A DNA stretch of 40,823 bases, from assembly GCA_017521365.1 (NCBI GenBank), contig JAFXCT010000088.1, positions 1 through 40,823 on the forward strand, read 5' to 3'. The translations under genes were made by a program, and so were the position numbers. The DNA comes from Clostridia bacterium (GTDB lineage Bacteria; Bacillota; Clostridia; Oscillospirales; Acutalibacteraceae). Below, piece by piece: positions 14,828 through 23,853 of this stretch (the stretch's first letter is position 1; the number at the start of each line of letters is the position of its first letter). Below the pieces are notes generated by a model, which made no database searches, was not told where the DNA came from, and saw only the letters and a list, made by a program, of their open reading frames with translations.

Positions 14828-16615
14828 TTATTCTACCGTAACCGATTTTGCAAGGTTTCTCGGTTTGTCAATATCACAGCCTCGCAGTCTTGCTATGTGG
14901 TAGCTGAGCAGCTGTACGGGCACAATCTGCGTGCTGACCGCAAAAAGCGGATGCACTTCGGGCACGGTTATTGTTTCGTCGGCACTGATTTTGCTGTCTG
15001 CCGAGGTTACGGCAATAACCCGTGCGCCCCTTGAACGCACCTCGTCAATGTTGCTTTGCAGTTTGTGTGCAAGAGCCGTTTGCGTGTTCATTGCAATAAC
15101 AGTCGTGTCCTTTTCGATAAGTGAAATTGTGCCGTGCTTCATTTCGCCTGCGGCGTATGCCTCGCAGTGGATGTAGCTGATTTCCTTGAGCTTTAGTGAG
15201 CCCTCCGAAGCCGCCGCAAAGCCGGCACCTCTGCCGATGAAATATGCTCTGTCAATGTGTCGGAGTCTGTGTGCAATTTCCTTTATCTGCTCCTCGCAGT
15301 TAAGTGCCGCACTTACCGATTTGTGAAGGTCGGTGAGTGCTTTTTTCATTTTTTCAAGCTCTTTTTTGTCTGCCGTGCCGAAGCTTTCGGCAAAGTAAAT
15401 TCCGAGCAGATACAGCGCTGAAAGCTGTGCGCCGTAGGCCTTGGTTGTCGCAACGGCAATTTCGGGACCCGCCCTTGTAAGCAACACAAAATCGCTTTCC
15501 GTGGCAATTGTGCTCTCCTTTACGTTGATTATGCTCAGCGTTTTTGCTCCCCGTTTTTTCGCTTCTCTCAATGCCGCAAGGCTGTCCGCAGTTTCACCGC
15601 TCTGGCTGATAATTATGACGGGTGTTTTCTCGCTCACAAGCGGCTCGGAATAGCGGAATTCCGACGCTGTTTCAACGCTTACGGGGATTTTGGCAAGTGA
15701 CTCAAAAATGCGTCTGCCCACAAGTCCGGCGTGGTATGCCGAGCCGCAGGCAACAATAAAAATCCGCTCGGGCTTTTGGGGTTTAAGGCCCAAATTAAAG
15801 CCGTTTTCGTTCAGGTACGCATCAACCGTTCTGCGTATCGCTTCGGGCTGCTCGTAAATTTCCTTTAGCATAAAATGCTCAAAATTCCCTTTGTCGGATG
15901 CGTAGCTGCTCTTTTCAAATTTCTCGGGCGCTTTGCGGATTTTATTCAGCTCAAAATCGTAAAACTCAATTTTGTCTTTTTCAAGCACGGCAATTTCGCC
16001 GTCGTCCATTCTGTAAAGCGTGTGTATTTTTTCGCTTATTGCCGCCGTGTCCGAGGCGGCGTAGGTGCCTTCACCGAGTCCGACAACAAGCGGACTTGAC
16101 TGCCGCACGCAGAAGAGCTTTTCGGGCTCCTCCTCGCAAATTACCGCAAGCGCAAACGAGCCCTCAAGCAGCCTCGCCGTGTGTGCAAGTGCCTTGAGGC
16201 AGCCGTCCGAATAAAACCTGTTGAGCAGGTGAACGGCAACCTCTGTGTCGGTGTCGCTTTTCATTTTTGTCAGCTTTAAATATTGCTCTTTCAGTTCGGT
16301 GTGGTTTTCGATTATTCCGTTGTGAACAAGCGTGAATTTTCCGCTTTGGTGGGGGTGAGCGTTTTCGTCGCTCGGCTCTCCGTGGGTTGCCCACCTTGTG
16401 TGCCCGATGCCTATAGCGGCAGTTGCTTGCGGCTTAAAGCGTAGCGCATTAATCAGCTCGCTTACACGTCCTTTTTTCTTTGTGATTTCCGTTTTTCCGT
16501 CGGCTATTACCGCAATGCCGGAGGAGTCGTAGCCTCTGTATTCCATACGCTCAAGTCCGAGTGTCAGCACGGGCACAGCCGCACTTACGCCGTTACAGCC
16601 TATAATTCCGCACAT
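14828..16615 (-). CDS. glmS: Glutamine-fructose-6-phosphate aminotransferase (isomerizing)
   Basis: A 595-residue GlmS that makes glucosamine-6-phosphate, the first step to UDP-GlcNAc and peptidoglycan. After Met comes the catalytic CGIIG, so the true start is ATG 16615 (GAGAGGTGA upstream). The N-terminal glutaminase half has GHTRWATHG and SDTDTEVAVHL. Two SIS domains carry VACGSAYHAGL, ISQSGETADSLAAL and FIGRGAGFAAASEGSLKLKE. It ends in the conserved DxPRNLAKSVTVE. Length is normal. It stands alone, and its leader is too short for the glmS ribozyme. Confidence 0.97.
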   Translation of the reverse strand: MCGIIGCNGVSAAVPVLTLGLERMEYRGYDSSGIAVIADGKTEITKKKGRVSELINALRFKPQATAAIGIGHTRWATHGEPSDENAHPHQSGKFTLVHNGIIENHTELKEQYLKLTKMKSDTDTEVAVHLLNRFYSDGCLKALAHTARLLEGSFALAVICEEEPEKLFCVRQSSPLVVGLGEGTYAASDTAAISEKIHTLYRMDDGEIAVLEKDKIEFYDFELNKIRKAPEKFEKSSYASDKGNFEHFMLKEIYEQPEAIRRTVDAYLNENGFNLGLKPQKPERIFIVACGSAYHAGLVGRRIFESLAKIPVSVETASEFRYSEPLVSEKTPVIIISQSGETADSLAALREAKKRGAKTLSIINVKESTIATESDFVLLTRAGPEIAVATTKAYGAQLSALYLLGIYFAESFGTADKKELEKMKKALTDLHKSVSAALNCEEQIKEIAHRLRHIDRAYFIGRGAGFAAASEGSLKLKEISYIHCEAYAAGEMKHGTISLIEKDTTVIAMNTQTALAHKLQSNIDEVRSRGARVIAVTSADSKISADETITVPEVHPLFAVSTQIVPVQLLSYHIARLRGCDIDKPRNLAKSVTVE

Positions 16616-16646
16616 TAAAATCACCTCTCAAATTAATATGCCCGTA

Positions 16647-16686
16647 GGGCGGCGAGTATAATCCGATTCAGATATATTCGCTGCCC
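16647..16686. other. Stem-loop in the glmS 5' leader
   Basis: GGGCGGCGAGTATA (16647-16660) and TATATTCGCTGCCC (16673-16686) form a 14-bp imperfect stem with a 12-nt loop, ending about 30 nt before the glmS ATG. It could regulate glmS or be a repeat element. Confidence 0.5.
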
Positions 16687-16725
16687 TGAATTAATAAAAT
16701 TTACTGCTTTTGCATAGAGATTGAA

Positions 16726-17625
16726 GTGTACATTTTGAAAGCGGTGATTGAAACGGAAGAAACGGTTTTTAACAAAGATTATGCGGATATGCGGCGCAGG
16801 GTCTATGCGCTCAAGGAAAAATATCCCTTTGCCTGCTGTACGGTAGGCGCACGCAGCTGGGGAGGCCGTGCGCTTTTTACGCTCGGACTCGGTCAGCCTC
16901 AGGGTGCAACCCTTTTTACGGGCTGTGTAAACGCCTGCGACTCGGAAACAACGTTTGCTCTGCTGAGGCTGTTTGAAAATATGTGCCGTGCAGTTGAAAG
17001 CGGAGATAAGCTCTGCGGAATAAGGCTCAATGAGATTTTTAAAAGCAGGGGCATTATCATAGTGCCGTGCGTTAATCCGGACGGAATGGAAATGCGCCGC
17101 TGCGGTGCGGTTGCGGCAGGCTGTTACGCAGGGCTTGCACAGCGGCTGTGCAACGACGGGTTTGAGGATTGGCGTGCAAATGCGGCAGGCGTGGATTTGA
17201 GCCGCAACGCTTCGGACGATTGGCGCAGGCTCAAGGAAACGGAAAAAAGCGTCGGCTATACCTCGCCGGGGGCGAAGTATTACGGCGGAAAAACCTGTTT
17301 CAGCGAGCCTGAATCACGTGCCGTTGCAAGCCTGTGCCGCAAATACGGCGTTCGGCATATAGTGGATGTGAGAAAGGGAAACAACTCGCTTTACGTCACG
17401 GGCGGCGATTGCGGAGAAAAAGGGGCTTTGACGGCGAAGATTCTGCGCCTCTGCTCGGGGCTTGACAGGGCGGAGAAAAGCGGTGCGATTGACGAAGAAA
17501 GAGGGCTTTGCGACTGGTTTGCCGCCGAATACGGCAGAGCCGCTTTTTCACTCGAATATAAGGAATACGGCGAAAAAAACTATCCGTCCTTCGAGGAAAC
17601 GGCTGTGGTTGCGGCGATAATGTAG
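16726..17625 (+). CDS. M14 carboxypeptidase-like protein lacking zinc ligands
   Basis: A 299-residue protein with the M14 scaffold: ARSWGGRALFTLGLG, VPCVNPDGMEM, GVDLSRN (usually GVDLNRN), SEPESRAV and a final SLEYKEYGEKNYP that holds the usual general-base Glu. The zinc motif HxxE is replaced by NACD (N69, D72 by my count), and the third ligand His aligns with Arg in VDVRKGNN. All three metal ligands are therefore lost and a peptidase reaction is unlikely. The relatives act on peptidoglycan peptides. The start is a GTG with only a weak AGAGA site; it matches where homology begins. No signal peptide. Divergent from glmS. Confidence 0.7.
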   Translation: MYILKAVIETEETVFNKDYADMRRRVYALKEKYPFACCTVGARSWGGRALFTLGLGQPQGATLFTGCVNACDSETTFALLRLFENMCRAVESGDKLCGIRLNEIFKSRGIIIVPCVNPDGMEMRRCGAVAAGCYAGLAQRLCNDGFEDWRANAAGVDLSRNASDDWRRLKETEKSVGYTSPGAKYYGGKTCFSEPESRAVASLCRKYGVRHIVDVRKGNNSLYVTGGDCGEKGALTAKILRLCSGLDRAEKSGAIDEERGLCDWFAAEYGRAAFSLEYKEYGEKNYPSFEETAVVAAIM

Positions 17626-17799
17626 CTCATTTGTGCAGGTTGGACAGAAACAAAACCTCTTATTGTCATATTTAACAAAACTGATAAAACGATGAAGTCA
17701 ACTTAATTTTTCGCATAGGAAAATTAAGCAAAAAAGTAATAAACAGGCGGAAAATAAATCGGCATAATAACCAAAACTTTTATATATATAAATTTTGTC

Positions 17800-17827
17800 T
17801 TGCAAAATTTTACATTTATGTTATAAT
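17800..17827 (+). promoter_or_regulatory. Promoter of the 17903 gene
   Basis: TTGCAA (17800-17805), 16-bp spacer, TATAAT (17822-17827) with extended TG. The 5' leader then holds GGGGAG/CTCCCC hairpin before the AAAGGAG site. The rest of 17626-17799 is AT-rich and shows only a CTTAATTTT/AAAATTAAG inverted repeat. Confidence 0.65.
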
Positions 17828-17902
17828 TATAATACCTAAAAAGGGGAGTATGAGTTCGCCTCCCCGGGTGCCAAAAGAAATATATGAAAGGAGAAAATCA
17901 AA

Positions 17903-19483
17903 ATGCAGTTTTTCCAGAAGATCATCTCACTGATAATGTCCTTCATTATGTCTCTTCTCGGTCTTGCTCCTGCTCTTCAGCCGGAAGATTGCTACACTCA
18001 GCGTGAGTGGTATGCAATGGTTGTAGAAACTTTTGACGAGCTTGACTATGACAAAGTAGAAGGCGAGACACTTACCGAAGAGCAGCAGATCGTTGCAGCT
18101 TGTAAGAAGTGGGACGTACTTTACGGTGAGTATGATGCAGATGCAGCAATTACGGACGTTCTTGTTGCGGAATCTCTCGTTGCTGCAGCAAACCTTAAGG
18201 TTATATCCGATGAGGATACCTCTCTTAAGATTGCTGTTGACCTTGGCGTTATTTCCGTCGAGATTGAGTCAGGCGAGTACGAGGCTCAGCTTATCAGCAA
18301 GGCAGACGCAAGAACAGCTCTCGACGTTGCTGAGGGCCTTTACTGGGCACGTGTTCTCAAGCCCCAGACCAACGGCGGCGTTCTTACCGACAAGGACCAC
18401 GGCGACGTTGAGCTCAAAAGTCTTGCACTTGTTGAGAACAGCGACGGCCTCACCCTCCAGACGGCTGACGGCGACGTAATCAACGAAGAGGACATCACAT
18501 ACCTTGCTTATGAAGGCAGCGTAAATCCCTTCGTTCAGCCCGAGGTTGCAGGCATCAACGGCCAGTCCATCCTTGATGATATCGAGGTAGACTTCTCCGT
18601 TGCAGGTCTTGACGTTCACGCAGGTCTCGCAGAAGGCGGCTTTGACGTTTCCGTAGCAGGTACATTCAAGGGCGTTAACGTTAAGAAGTCCTACGAAGTC
18701 CGTAACTTCAACGTAGACACAAAGTTCGAGGGTGCTCTTTCCGTTAACGACGTTAAGCACTCCTACGTAATTGTTAACTACGACCTTAAGGACACAACAA
18801 CCGTTACAGGCTCCAAGTCCTGGTCTCTTGACGAATCCGAGCTTCCCGAGGGTTCCGAGGCTATTGACTTCTTCGGCCGTGTAGAAGGCGGTCTCTTCGA
18901 GATGAAGGGCGGCTCCGAGAGCGAAATCGAAGTATTCTCTGTCGATGTTGCTATCCCCAACTGCCCCGCCATCACAATCGGTATCACAGCTAAGTTCGTA
19001 ATCACCTTCGACGGCAGAGTTGACCTTGTTATCACCTCCAGCGAGCAGAAGGGTGTAGAAATTATCGACAATAAGGTAAGAGCTATCTCCGTTGAGACTC
19101 CCGGCACAACAGACTTCACAGCTCAGGCTCGTGTAGAAGCTGTCCTCGGTCTCTACGTTGATATCAGCATCGTAAGCATCGTCCTTGTTGACGTTGGTCT
19201 TGAGGTTGGTCTCGGCGTACACGTAACTGTACACCTTACCTCCGGTGCAGCAACGCACAACCTTGATATGCCTTATGACTTCCTTATGGATATGAACTGG
19301 ACGCTTCCCACCGGCGAAAATCTTGACGGCTCCATAAACTTCAAGGTTTACGGTATCGTTACTATCTCCGTCGGCGAGAATTCCGATATCCTTGAGCCTC
19401 TCGGCCTTTGCAAGACCTGGAGACTTGTTACAGAGGAAAACGGCACATTTATCGATGAGACACTTGAACTCAGTGAGCTTTAA
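17903..19483 (+). CDS. Probable exported protein of unknown function (526 aa)
   Basis: The N-terminus (MQFFQKIISLIMSFIMSLLGLAPALQ) is hydrophobic and may be a signal peptide or anchor. The rest is acidic, beta-rich and Val/Gly/Asp-heavy, with long alternating stretches such as VDISIVSIVLVDVGLEVGLG and HVTVHL that look like amphipathic beta strands. No LPxTG, dockerin or SLH motif is visible. Codon use is strongly biased (few TTA, CTA or TCA codons), which suggests high expression and explains a long open frame on the opposite strand. AAAGGAG precedes the ATG, and the gene has its own promoter and terminator. No family recognised. Confidence 0.75.
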   Translation: MQFFQKIISLIMSFIMSLLGLAPALQPEDCYTQREWYAMVVETFDELDYDKVEGETLTEEQQIVAACKKWDVLYGEYDADAAITDVLVAESLVAAANLKVISDEDTSLKIAVDLGVISVEIESGEYEAQLISKADARTALDVAEGLYWARVLKPQTNGGVLTDKDHGDVELKSLALVENSDGLTLQTADGDVINEEDITYLAYEGSVNPFVQPEVAGINGQSILDDIEVDFSVAGLDVHAGLAEGGFDVSVAGTFKGVNVKKSYEVRNFNVDTKFEGALSVNDVKHSYVIVNYDLKDTTTVTGSKSWSLDESELPEGSEAIDFFGRVEGGLFEMKGGSESEIEVFSVDVAIPNCPAITIGITAKFVITFDGRVDLVITSSEQKGVEIIDNKVRAISVETPGTTDFTAQARVEAVLGLYVDISIVSIVLVDVGLEVGLGVHVTVHLTSGAATHNLDMPYDFLMDMNWTLPTGENLDGSINFKVYGIVTISVGENSDILEPLGLCKTWRLVTEENGTFIDETLELSEL

Positions 19484-19510
19484 TCGTAAATAAACCGTAA
19501 TTATAAAGAT

Positions 19511-19545
19511 GCGCCCTTCGGTTAATTCCGGAGGGCGTTTTCTTA
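19511..19545 (+). terminator. Intrinsic terminator
   Basis: GCGCCCTTCGG pairs with CCGGAGGGCG (one mismatch), then TTTTCTT. Confidence 0.85.
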
Positions 19546-19653
19546 TGCGTTACGTTATATTAATGATATAATTATTAAAAAGACTTCTAAAATAATAAAA
19601 AGTATGTTATTATAAATTAAAGTAAATTCAGTTTTTCGGCAGGTGGTTTTTGT

Positions 19654-20415
19654 ATGACTATGGTTTTGCTTACTGCGCTTGGCGTTGGCGGTGCCTCGGT
19701 AATCGGTGCGCTTTTGGGCTTTGTTTTTAAAAAGACAACGCATAAGTTCAGCGATATCGTGCTTGCCTTTGCGGCCGGTGTTATGCTTTCCGCTTCGGTA
19801 ATCGGGCTTATTCTGCCCTCGCTTGAGCACGGCGGAAAATATCCTTTGCTCGTCACCGTGGTTGGTGTTTTCTGCGGTGCGCTGTGCGTAAACGTAATTG
19901 ATAAGCTTGTGCCGCACCTGCACAAATTAACGGGTGTTGGCGGCGAAGAGGCGCACCCCGAAAACCAGGAAAAGCTGAACAAGGTGCTGCTTTTTGTAAT
20001 TGCAATTGCAATCCACAACCTGCCCGAGGGTATTGCTGCCGGTGTCGGCTTCGGCACGGGCGACGTAACCCAGGCGCTTACGATTGCGGGCGGTATAGCC
20101 TTGCAGAATATTCCCGAGGGTATGGTTATAATCGGCCCTATGCTTGCCGCAGGAATGAGCCACGGCAGAACGTTTGCAGTTGCAATAATTACGGGTGTTG
20201 TTGAGGTTATAGGTACGCTTTTGGGCTTCTTTGCCGTCAGCGTGTCAACGGCTGTCCTGCCGTTTGCGCTTGCGTTTGCGGGCGGTACAATGCTCTACGT
20301 AATAAGCGACGAAATGATACCCGAAACCCACGCACACGGCTCGGAAAGGGGAGCCACCTATTCCCTGCTTGCAGGCTTCTGCCTGATGCTCGTGTTTGAT
20401 GTTTTGTTGGGATGA
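19654..20415 (+). CDS. ZIP-family divalent metal transporter
   Basis: A 253-residue ZIP permease with eight membrane segments, importing Zn2+ or related divalent metals. The two metal-site helices carry AIHNLPEGIAAGVGFG (TM4) and ALQNIPEGMVIIGPM (TM5), and TM2 has LAFAAGVMLSAS. The cytoplasmic loop (about 93-105) is short and has HLHK plus acidic residues. AGGTGG precedes ATG 19654. Monocistronic. Confidence 0.95.
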   Translation: MTMVLLTALGVGGASVIGALLGFVFKKTTHKFSDIVLAFAAGVMLSASVIGLILPSLEHGGKYPLLVTVVGVFCGALCVNVIDKLVPHLHKLTGVGGEEAHPENQEKLNKVLLFVIAIAIHNLPEGIAAGVGFGTGDVTQALTIAGGIALQNIPEGMVIIGPMLAAGMSHGRTFAVAIITGVVEVIGTLLGFFAVSVSTAVLPFALAFAGGTMLYVISDEMIPETHAHGSERGATYSLLAGFCLMLVFDVLLG

Positions 20416-20426
20416 TATAAAAAACC

Positions 20427-20466
20427 GAGGCGCTGCGGGTAACCGCAACGCCTCAATTCTTTTTTA
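20427..20466 (+). terminator. Terminator between convergent genes
   Basis: GAGGCGCTGCGG and CCGCAACGCCTC pair with one mismatch around GTAA, followed by a T-rich tract to 20466. It may also serve the ceramidase-like gene from the other side. Confidence 0.8.
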
Positions 20467-20473
20467 TGATTAT

Positions 20474-22213
20474 TTATTTGTTGATTTCCTTTGCAAGTGC
20501 GTTGAGTGTTGCAATTGTTGCCGAGCCTGCTTTATCGCCGGTTGAGAGCATTTCCTCATAGTGTCTGTGGTAGGGGCCGAAGAGCTTGTCGGCGCCGTCC
20601 ATATCCCAGATTGTGTCGGCAATGAAGTGGGCGTAGTCGTTGTCGGGGATAATATAGCCGATAGCATCGTTGCAAAGGCCCATTACGAGCACCGTCTTGC
20701 CCTCGGGAATAAGGTCAGCCGTAGCGTCAAGTGTCCATTCCGTGCCGAGGTAGGAGTCCTCTGCTGAAATTACCTGGCCGTAAATAAGCTGGGGCACAAT
20801 TTCGCCCGGTGCGGTGAGCACAACTATGCTCTTGCCGATTTCAATATAGCCGGCTTCCGTAATGATTGAATAGCCGCTTTCGCTTGAAGCGTCCTCAACC
20901 GTAGTCGTGCCGATGAAGCCCTCTGTTGCGCCGTAGGGGAGCAGACCCTTGCCGAGCGGTACAACATATTCCGTCATTTTAACGTTGAGTATCGGCTCAA
21001 CCTCAGTGGCATTTTCCTGCGCCTCAAGAATAAGGCTTGCAAACTCATAGCCGAGCTGTTTGGAAACCCTGTAATCCTCAACCGTCGGGTCAGCCGCAAT
21101 TTCCGCCTCAACCTTGGCAACTATCTCTTCGGGCATTTCTGTCCACTTGTTTACCGAAACGGGAGCCTGTGCGCCCTGAATGAACATAAAGTTCATACCT
21201 GCCGCATTGATTTCGCTTTCCATAAATGCAGGGAAATCAGCGGAAAGGAGCTTTGTCGTTTCGTCAATAACTGTGGGGTGTGCACCGAAGTTTGTGAAAA
21301 CCGTCGGAGCGGAAGCCGTGTTGTCGGGCACGAATTTGAAGCATGCCATAAAATTCTGGAAGGTTTCCGTATAATATCTCTTGTTGCAAAGGTAGGGGTA
21401 TTCGTCGTCAAGGAAAATGCCTGCGCCTTCGTCCTTGCCCATTGTTGCGCTTTCAAAGTAGTAAAGCTTGCCCTTTTCCATATTGAGGTATGCTTCAACA
21501 ATTGCATCGGCTGTTTTGTTAATCATAACCTCAAGGAACTCGCTGTCAATCGACCTGTCTGCGCCCGTGAAAAAGCTCTTGAGGATTTTCGGGAGCAGGT
21601 CAAGGCCGATGCCCTGCGTGTCAATAACCGTGTGGCAATGAGTTGCGTTTATGTTTATAGCGTTGATGTTTGCAAAAACGCCCTTTTCAAGCAACTTCTT
21701 TTCGGCTGCGGCTCTGATTGCACGGATATCCTTGTTGGCAACGCCTATGCCGTCAACCGAGGCAAAGATTGTCGTGCCTCTGCCCGAGCCATCCTCCATA
21801 GCAATTGCGACAGCCTTCTGGTCATCGTAAACTCCGCTGACCTTCTGGGTGAAGTAGCCGCCCGTGTAGTATTTCTTTGTGCCGTCAAGCAGGTTTTGGG
21901 GCACAAGGCTTTCCTTGCCGAAGCCGAGTGACCACTGTGCTCCCTCTGCGGCTGAATCAAGAAACTCTGCCGTACCTGCATAGAAGTTTTCGCTCTCGCC
22001 CTTGAAATATTCCTCAACTGTCGGATAGTCGGGTGTCGGTGCAAGGAACCCAAGTAAGCCGATTGCGCCGTCAATAATTCCGCCAAGCACGGTCGTTACC
22101 GCCCTGATTGCGGTGTTGTGTCCTGCGGAAGCGGAGGCCGCAGATGCGTTGACCGAGAAAAGCATTGTGAATACAAGAAGTACTGCGATGAAGGTTTTAA
22201 AGCTTTTTTTCAT
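20474..22213 (-). CDS. Secreted neutral-ceramidase-like protein
   Basis: A 579-residue protein with a signal peptide (MKKSFKTFIAVLLVFTMLFSVNASA). Zinc-site elements of neutral/alkaline ceramidases are present: NATHCHTVID (H192, H194), NFGAHPTVID (H312), GEIVPQL (Glu) and NDAIGYIIP (Tyr), and it ends with HRHYEE. The family's nucleophile motif GDVSP is GAQAP here, so the catalytic Ser is Ala350. Ceramide hydrolysis is thus uncertain; another zinc hydrolase role is possible. The ATG follows AAAGGAG and lies 14 nt after the paralogue's stop, so the two are one operon. Confidence 0.7.
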   Translation of the reverse strand: MKKSFKTFIAVLLVFTMLFSVNASAASASAGHNTAIRAVTTVLGGIIDGAIGLLGFLAPTPDYPTVEEYFKGESENFYAGTAEFLDSAAEGAQWSLGFGKESLVPQNLLDGTKKYYTGGYFTQKVSGVYDDQKAVAIAMEDGSGRGTTIFASVDGIGVANKDIRAIRAAAEKKLLEKGVFANINAININATHCHTVIDTQGIGLDLLPKILKSFFTGADRSIDSEFLEVMINKTADAIVEAYLNMEKGKLYYFESATMGKDEGAGIFLDDEYPYLCNKRYYTETFQNFMACFKFVPDNTASAPTVFTNFGAHPTVIDETTKLLSADFPAFMESEINAAGMNFMFIQGAQAPVSVNKWTEMPEEIVAKVEAEIAADPTVEDYRVSKQLGYEFASLILEAQENATEVEPILNVKMTEYVVPLGKGLLPYGATEGFIGTTTVEDASSESGYSIITEAGYIEIGKSIVVLTAPGEIVPQLIYGQVISAEDSYLGTEWTLDATADLIPEGKTVLVMGLCNDAIGYIIPDNDYAHFIADTIWDMDGADKLFGPYHRHYEEMLSTGDKAGSATIATLNALAKEINK

Positions 22214-22227
22214 AACATATATCTCCT

Positions 22228-23703
22228 TTATTTTATACTTTCTTTAATCAGTTTTTCCGTTGTTTCAAGCAGGATTCTTCCCGTTTCGGGGCCCGTTGAA
22301 TTCGTTTCCTCGTAGTGGTCTCTGTCCATATCGTCGGTTGCCTTGTTTATGTAGGGCAGCGTTTCGTTAAGCATAAAATCGTTTTCCGCAAGTATGTAGC
22401 CAAGCTCATCGTTGCAAAGACCGATAACGAATTTGTGCCTGCAGTCCGTCATATCGCAAAGCACCTTTTTGTAGCTTGCCCTGCGGTGGTGTGCGCTGTC
22501 CTTTTCGGTTAGGAATTCGCCGTTGTAAAGCTCGGGGAAAAGCTCACCCGGTATAAGGAAAATGCCGACGTCCTTTTCGCCCAGCTCCATATAACCGACC
22601 TCGGAGCGGATGCAGACCTTGTTGCGCTTGTCGGTGCGTACAATGTCGTTATTGAGCACGCCGATAAACCTTGCAAGAATAAGCACCGTGTTTGCGCCCG
22701 GAATGTCAACGCCCGTTGATTTTATGTTCAGTATCGGCTTGAGCTCGGTTTCATTCTCTATTGAAAGGGCAAGCTCGCCGAGCTGCTTGCCGAAGCCCGT
22801 CATATATTCCTTGCAGTCTATCGTGTTGCGGTAAACCTTCTTGATTTCCTTTGCGGATATCATTCCGCCGATTGCGCCGTTGAAGAACACCGCCTTTGAG
22901 CCGGGCACGTTTTCTTCAATTTCCTTTATGAGATAAGCCGGAAAATCCGCACTGACAAGGCTTGTATCGCCGAGCAATTCTGCGTGAGAAGCAAAGTTGA
23001 CAACGTATACGTCGCCCGAATTGTCAAAGGGGGCAAAGCGGAATCTCGTCAGGTTTTTGTCGTAGGTCTCGGGCGTTCTTACATCCGCCTGCATATCCTC
23101 AGCCTCAGTATAGCCCATAAAGAGCCTGCCGTCCTTGCGGTTTTCAAAGGCTTCAATAATTGCCTTTGCAGCCTGCTTTTTAAGGTTTGCGAGGAAGGCA
23201 GCGTCTTTACCGGTTTTGTATAGCTTTTCGCCCCACAGTCCTTGCGTATCAATACCTGCGTGGGTGTGGGTTGAAGCAATGTTGAGTGACTTGATTTTGC
23301 CGATTTTACCGCTTTCAAGCACGAGCTTTCTGATGTCGTTTATATCGTGCCTGCTTATTCCCACACAGTCAAGCGAGCAGAAGACAGCACCGCCGTTACC
23401 TCGGTTGTCGTCAAGATAAACCGCCCTTGCACAAAGGTCGTCAAGCACGCCTTTTACGGGGTTGTTGGAATCATAGCCGGCTATGTAGTAGGTTTTTTCG
23501 TTGTAATCCGTCGGGGTGAAAGCAGCTTTGCCGTAACCGCAGGTCCATTTTATGCCTGCATTGCAGCTGAAAGCTTTGTCGCCCGTTTTCATATATTTGT
23601 CCGCTGCTTCACGGGTTGTGAAAAAGCGCTTGGGCATAGTTGAAAGAATGGTGTCGGTAAGCGCACCGACAGAGCCTTTGATGATTTTGTCTTTGAAATT
23701 CAA
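22228..23703 (-). CDS. Neutral-ceramidase-like protein, cytoplasmic paralogue
   Basis: A 491-residue homologue of the downstream gene without a signal peptide. It keeps IASTHTHAGIDTQG (H146, H148), NFASHAELLG, PGELFPELYNGEF and CNDELGYILAENDF, and the end DHYEETNSTGPETG is typical of the family. The nucleophile region reads NGAIGGM in place of GDVSP. The likely start is TTG 23703 with GGGAGGC 7 nt upstream; no suitable ATG is near. First gene of the pair. One paralogue appears intracellular and one exported, suggesting related chemistry on both sides of the membrane. Confidence 0.7.
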   Translation of the reverse strand: MNFKDKIIKGSVGALTDTILSTMPKRFFTTREAADKYMKTGDKAFSCNAGIKWTCGYGKAAFTPTDYNEKTYYIAGYDSNNPVKGVLDDLCARAVYLDDNRGNGGAVFCSLDCVGISRHDINDIRKLVLESGKIGKIKSLNIASTHTHAGIDTQGLWGEKLYKTGKDAAFLANLKKQAAKAIIEAFENRKDGRLFMGYTEAEDMQADVRTPETYDKNLTRFRFAPFDNSGDVYVVNFASHAELLGDTSLVSADFPAYLIKEIEENVPGSKAVFFNGAIGGMISAKEIKKVYRNTIDCKEYMTGFGKQLGELALSIENETELKPILNIKSTGVDIPGANTVLILARFIGVLNNDIVRTDKRNKVCIRSEVGYMELGEKDVGIFLIPGELFPELYNGEFLTEKDSAHHRRASYKKVLCDMTDCRHKFVIGLCNDELGYILAENDFMLNETLPYINKATDDMDRDHYEETNSTGPETGRILLETTEKLIKESIK

Positions 23704-23738
23704 GGCAAATGCCTCCCAAATTTTATTGTTATAATTTA

Positions 23739-23766
23739 AATATACACTTTATTTAAAAATTTTCAA
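23739..23766 (-). promoter_or_regulatory. Promoter of the ceramidase-like operon
   Basis: On the minus strand TTGAAA (23766-23761), 16-bp spacer, TATATT (23744-23739), 36 bp before the TTG start. Confidence 0.65.
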
Positions 23767-23785
23767 GTTTTTTATAAGATTTTTG

Positions 23786-23814
23786 TTGAAATTTTAACCT
23801 TTTTATGATACCTT
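23786..23814 (+). promoter_or_regulatory. Possible promoter of the 23854 operon
   Basis: TTGAAA (23786-23791), 17-bp spacer, TACCTT (23809-23814) with extended TG. The -10 is poor. Confidence 0.35.
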
Positions 23815-23853
23815 TATTAGCGTATACCGGATTGAGGGTGGTGAATTTTTAAA

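Noticed and set aside
16616-16725. glmS ribozyme upstream of glmS
   Set aside because: The interval is too short and shows no ribozyme core; only a simple stem-loop.
18269-19258. 329-codon open frame on the minus strand inside the 17903 gene
   Set aside because: The sense gene avoids TTA, CTA and TCA, so stops are rare in the opposite frame. No ribosome binding site, and the composition is unnatural (very Cys-, Val- and Asn-rich).
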